This document shows positions 63,203 to 64,000 of a stretch of 64,000 nucleotides of DNA, piece by piece. Both the position numbers and the translations under genes were made by a program. How positions within the stretch are numbered: position 1 is the stretch's first letter; each line of letters begins with the position of its first letter. Source of the DNA: Prosopocoilus inquinatus (Eukaryota > Arthropoda > Insecta > Coleoptera > Lucanidae); contig CM069877.1 of NCBI GenBank assembly GCA_036172665.1, positions 10,746,501-10,810,500 on the forward strand, in the 5' to 3' direction. The notes under the pieces are model-generated. The model was not told the DNA's origin. It worked only from the letters and a program-made list of their open reading frames with translations, and did no database searches.

Positions 63203-64000
63203 AATAATTAAAGAAAAAATTTTCGCGCTACCGTCGAGTCCTTTCCAAAAATAAACGCATACCGACTTTGTGATCCCGTTGCCGACTCCTGTCGACCCAT
63301 CGAATTGTATGTACTTAAATGGCCGAAGGGGTCGCTTATAAAACGCACGTGCGGTGATGCGCGTTCAAAGGCTACCGCAAAGTCGTAAATGCCAATCTCC
63401 CCCGGCTTTGTCTTCATAATCCAGGCGATTATTTCCTCCTTATTCTTGCAGAATGCTTGAAGCACCGTTTCCGTACTTGTCGGTTTAAAACATTAAGGCG
63501 GTCTGAAATTTTTTTTTTATCATTAATCCATTGCGTAGGGTTTCCATCGACTGAATAATTAAAGGAAAAATTTTCACGCTGCCGCGCCGTCGAGACTTGT
63601 ACTTGAGTCCTTTCCAAAAATATACGCACACCGCCTTTGTAATCCGGTTGCCGCTTCTTGTCGCCATGGTGAATTGTACTTAAATGGCCGAAGAGGGCGT
63701 GGCTTCACTTATAAAACGCACCTGCGGTGATGCGCGATCAAAGGCTACCGCAAAGTCGCCAAAATGCCAATCTCCCCCGGCTTTGTCTTCATAATCCAGG
63801 CGATTATTTCCTCTTTATTCCTGCAGAATGCTTGAAACACGCCTTGTCTGTACTTGTCAGTTTAAAATATTAAGGCGGTCTGGAATTTTGTTTTTTATCA
63901 TTAATCCATTGATTAAATAATTAAAGGAAAAATTTTCGTGCTGCCGCACCGTCGAGTCCTTTCCAAAAATAAACGCATACCGCCTTTGTGATCCCGTTGC
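63203..64000. repeat. ~355-bp tandem array, running off the window
   Basis: Units begin AATAATTAAAG(A/G)AAAAATTTTC at 63203, 63554 and 63916 (spacings 351 and 362). All share GTCGAGTCCTTTCCAAAAAT. The first two also share TGGCCGAAG, CACTTATAAAACGCAC-like and CCAATCTCCCCCGGCTTTGT segments, which would lie beyond the window in the third. An 85-codon minus-strand frame in the first unit (63208-63465) is broken in the second. The third unit is cut by the window end. Confidence 0.9.

Overview
The window looks like gene-poor arthropod nuclear DNA, most likely insect and possibly beetle. The grounds are: an AT-rich background with short CpG-retaining GC-richer islands, CR1/Jockey-type non-LTR retrotransposon debris, hAT-like elements, a tRNA-Lys-type LTR-element primer binding site, hammerhead-ribozyme termini like those of Penelope-like elements (PLEs), and hundreds of copies of dispersed insect-type repeats built around a TATACAGGGTGTTCC core. 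The species cannot be fixed from this sequence. I recognise no intact host gene, no rRNA or tRNA gene and no CRISPR array. Nearly every long open frame is either a repeat unit read through or low-complexity poly(T)/poly(A) DNA.

Layout, left to right. 0-5.7 kb: AT-rich DNA, a foldback element, a decayed hAT-like element and an islet of unique DNA. 5.7-9.9 kb: a tandem array of ~0.6-kb units, interrupted at 9.18-9.58 kb by a short insertion that carries a hammerhead-like fold. 10.4-11.2 kb: an ACAGATGGCG repeat. 12.7-13.1 kb: a reverse-transcriptase fragment on the minus strand. 13.1-14.3 kb: a degenerate array holding a perfect 97-bp-arm palindrome with two divergent hammerhead motifs. 15.6-18.15 kb: a 2.5-kb unit with terminal inverted repeats and an 8-bp target duplication whose interior is a satellite array. 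18.7-25.3 kb: ~150-bp satellite blocks that share one tail, separated by unique DNA and a ~340-bp repeat. 25.3-26.3 kb: a pyrimidine-rich strand. 28.4-28.7 kb: a second inverted repeat with divergent hammerheads. 29.8-37.1 kb: more TACAGGGTGTTCC arrays, with a ~0.45-kb LTR-like element present in inverted copies. 37.1-38.5 kb: a TTTCCCGCC minisatellite. 39-46.5 kb: MITEs, a hAT element with 8-bp target duplications, and LTR-element leader pieces with primer binding sites. 46.9-49.3 kb: a ~0.4-kb array. 50.2-54.9 kb: a ~275-bp array split by a segment that begins with the C-terminal half of a dUTPase. 55.6-61.6 kb: nested non-LTR retrotransposon fragments from two families plus foldback elements. 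63.2 kb to the end: a ~355-bp array running off the window.

The most interesting theme is the relationship between satellites and mobility. One TACAGGGTGTTCC array sits inside a TIR/TSD-bounded unit, the ~150-bp satellite blocks end in a common tail, and several small inverted-repeat insertions carry outward-facing hammerhead ribozyme folds. The last group fits non-autonomous PLE or retrozyme-like elements. The coding capacity that could have mobilised any of these is absent from the window.
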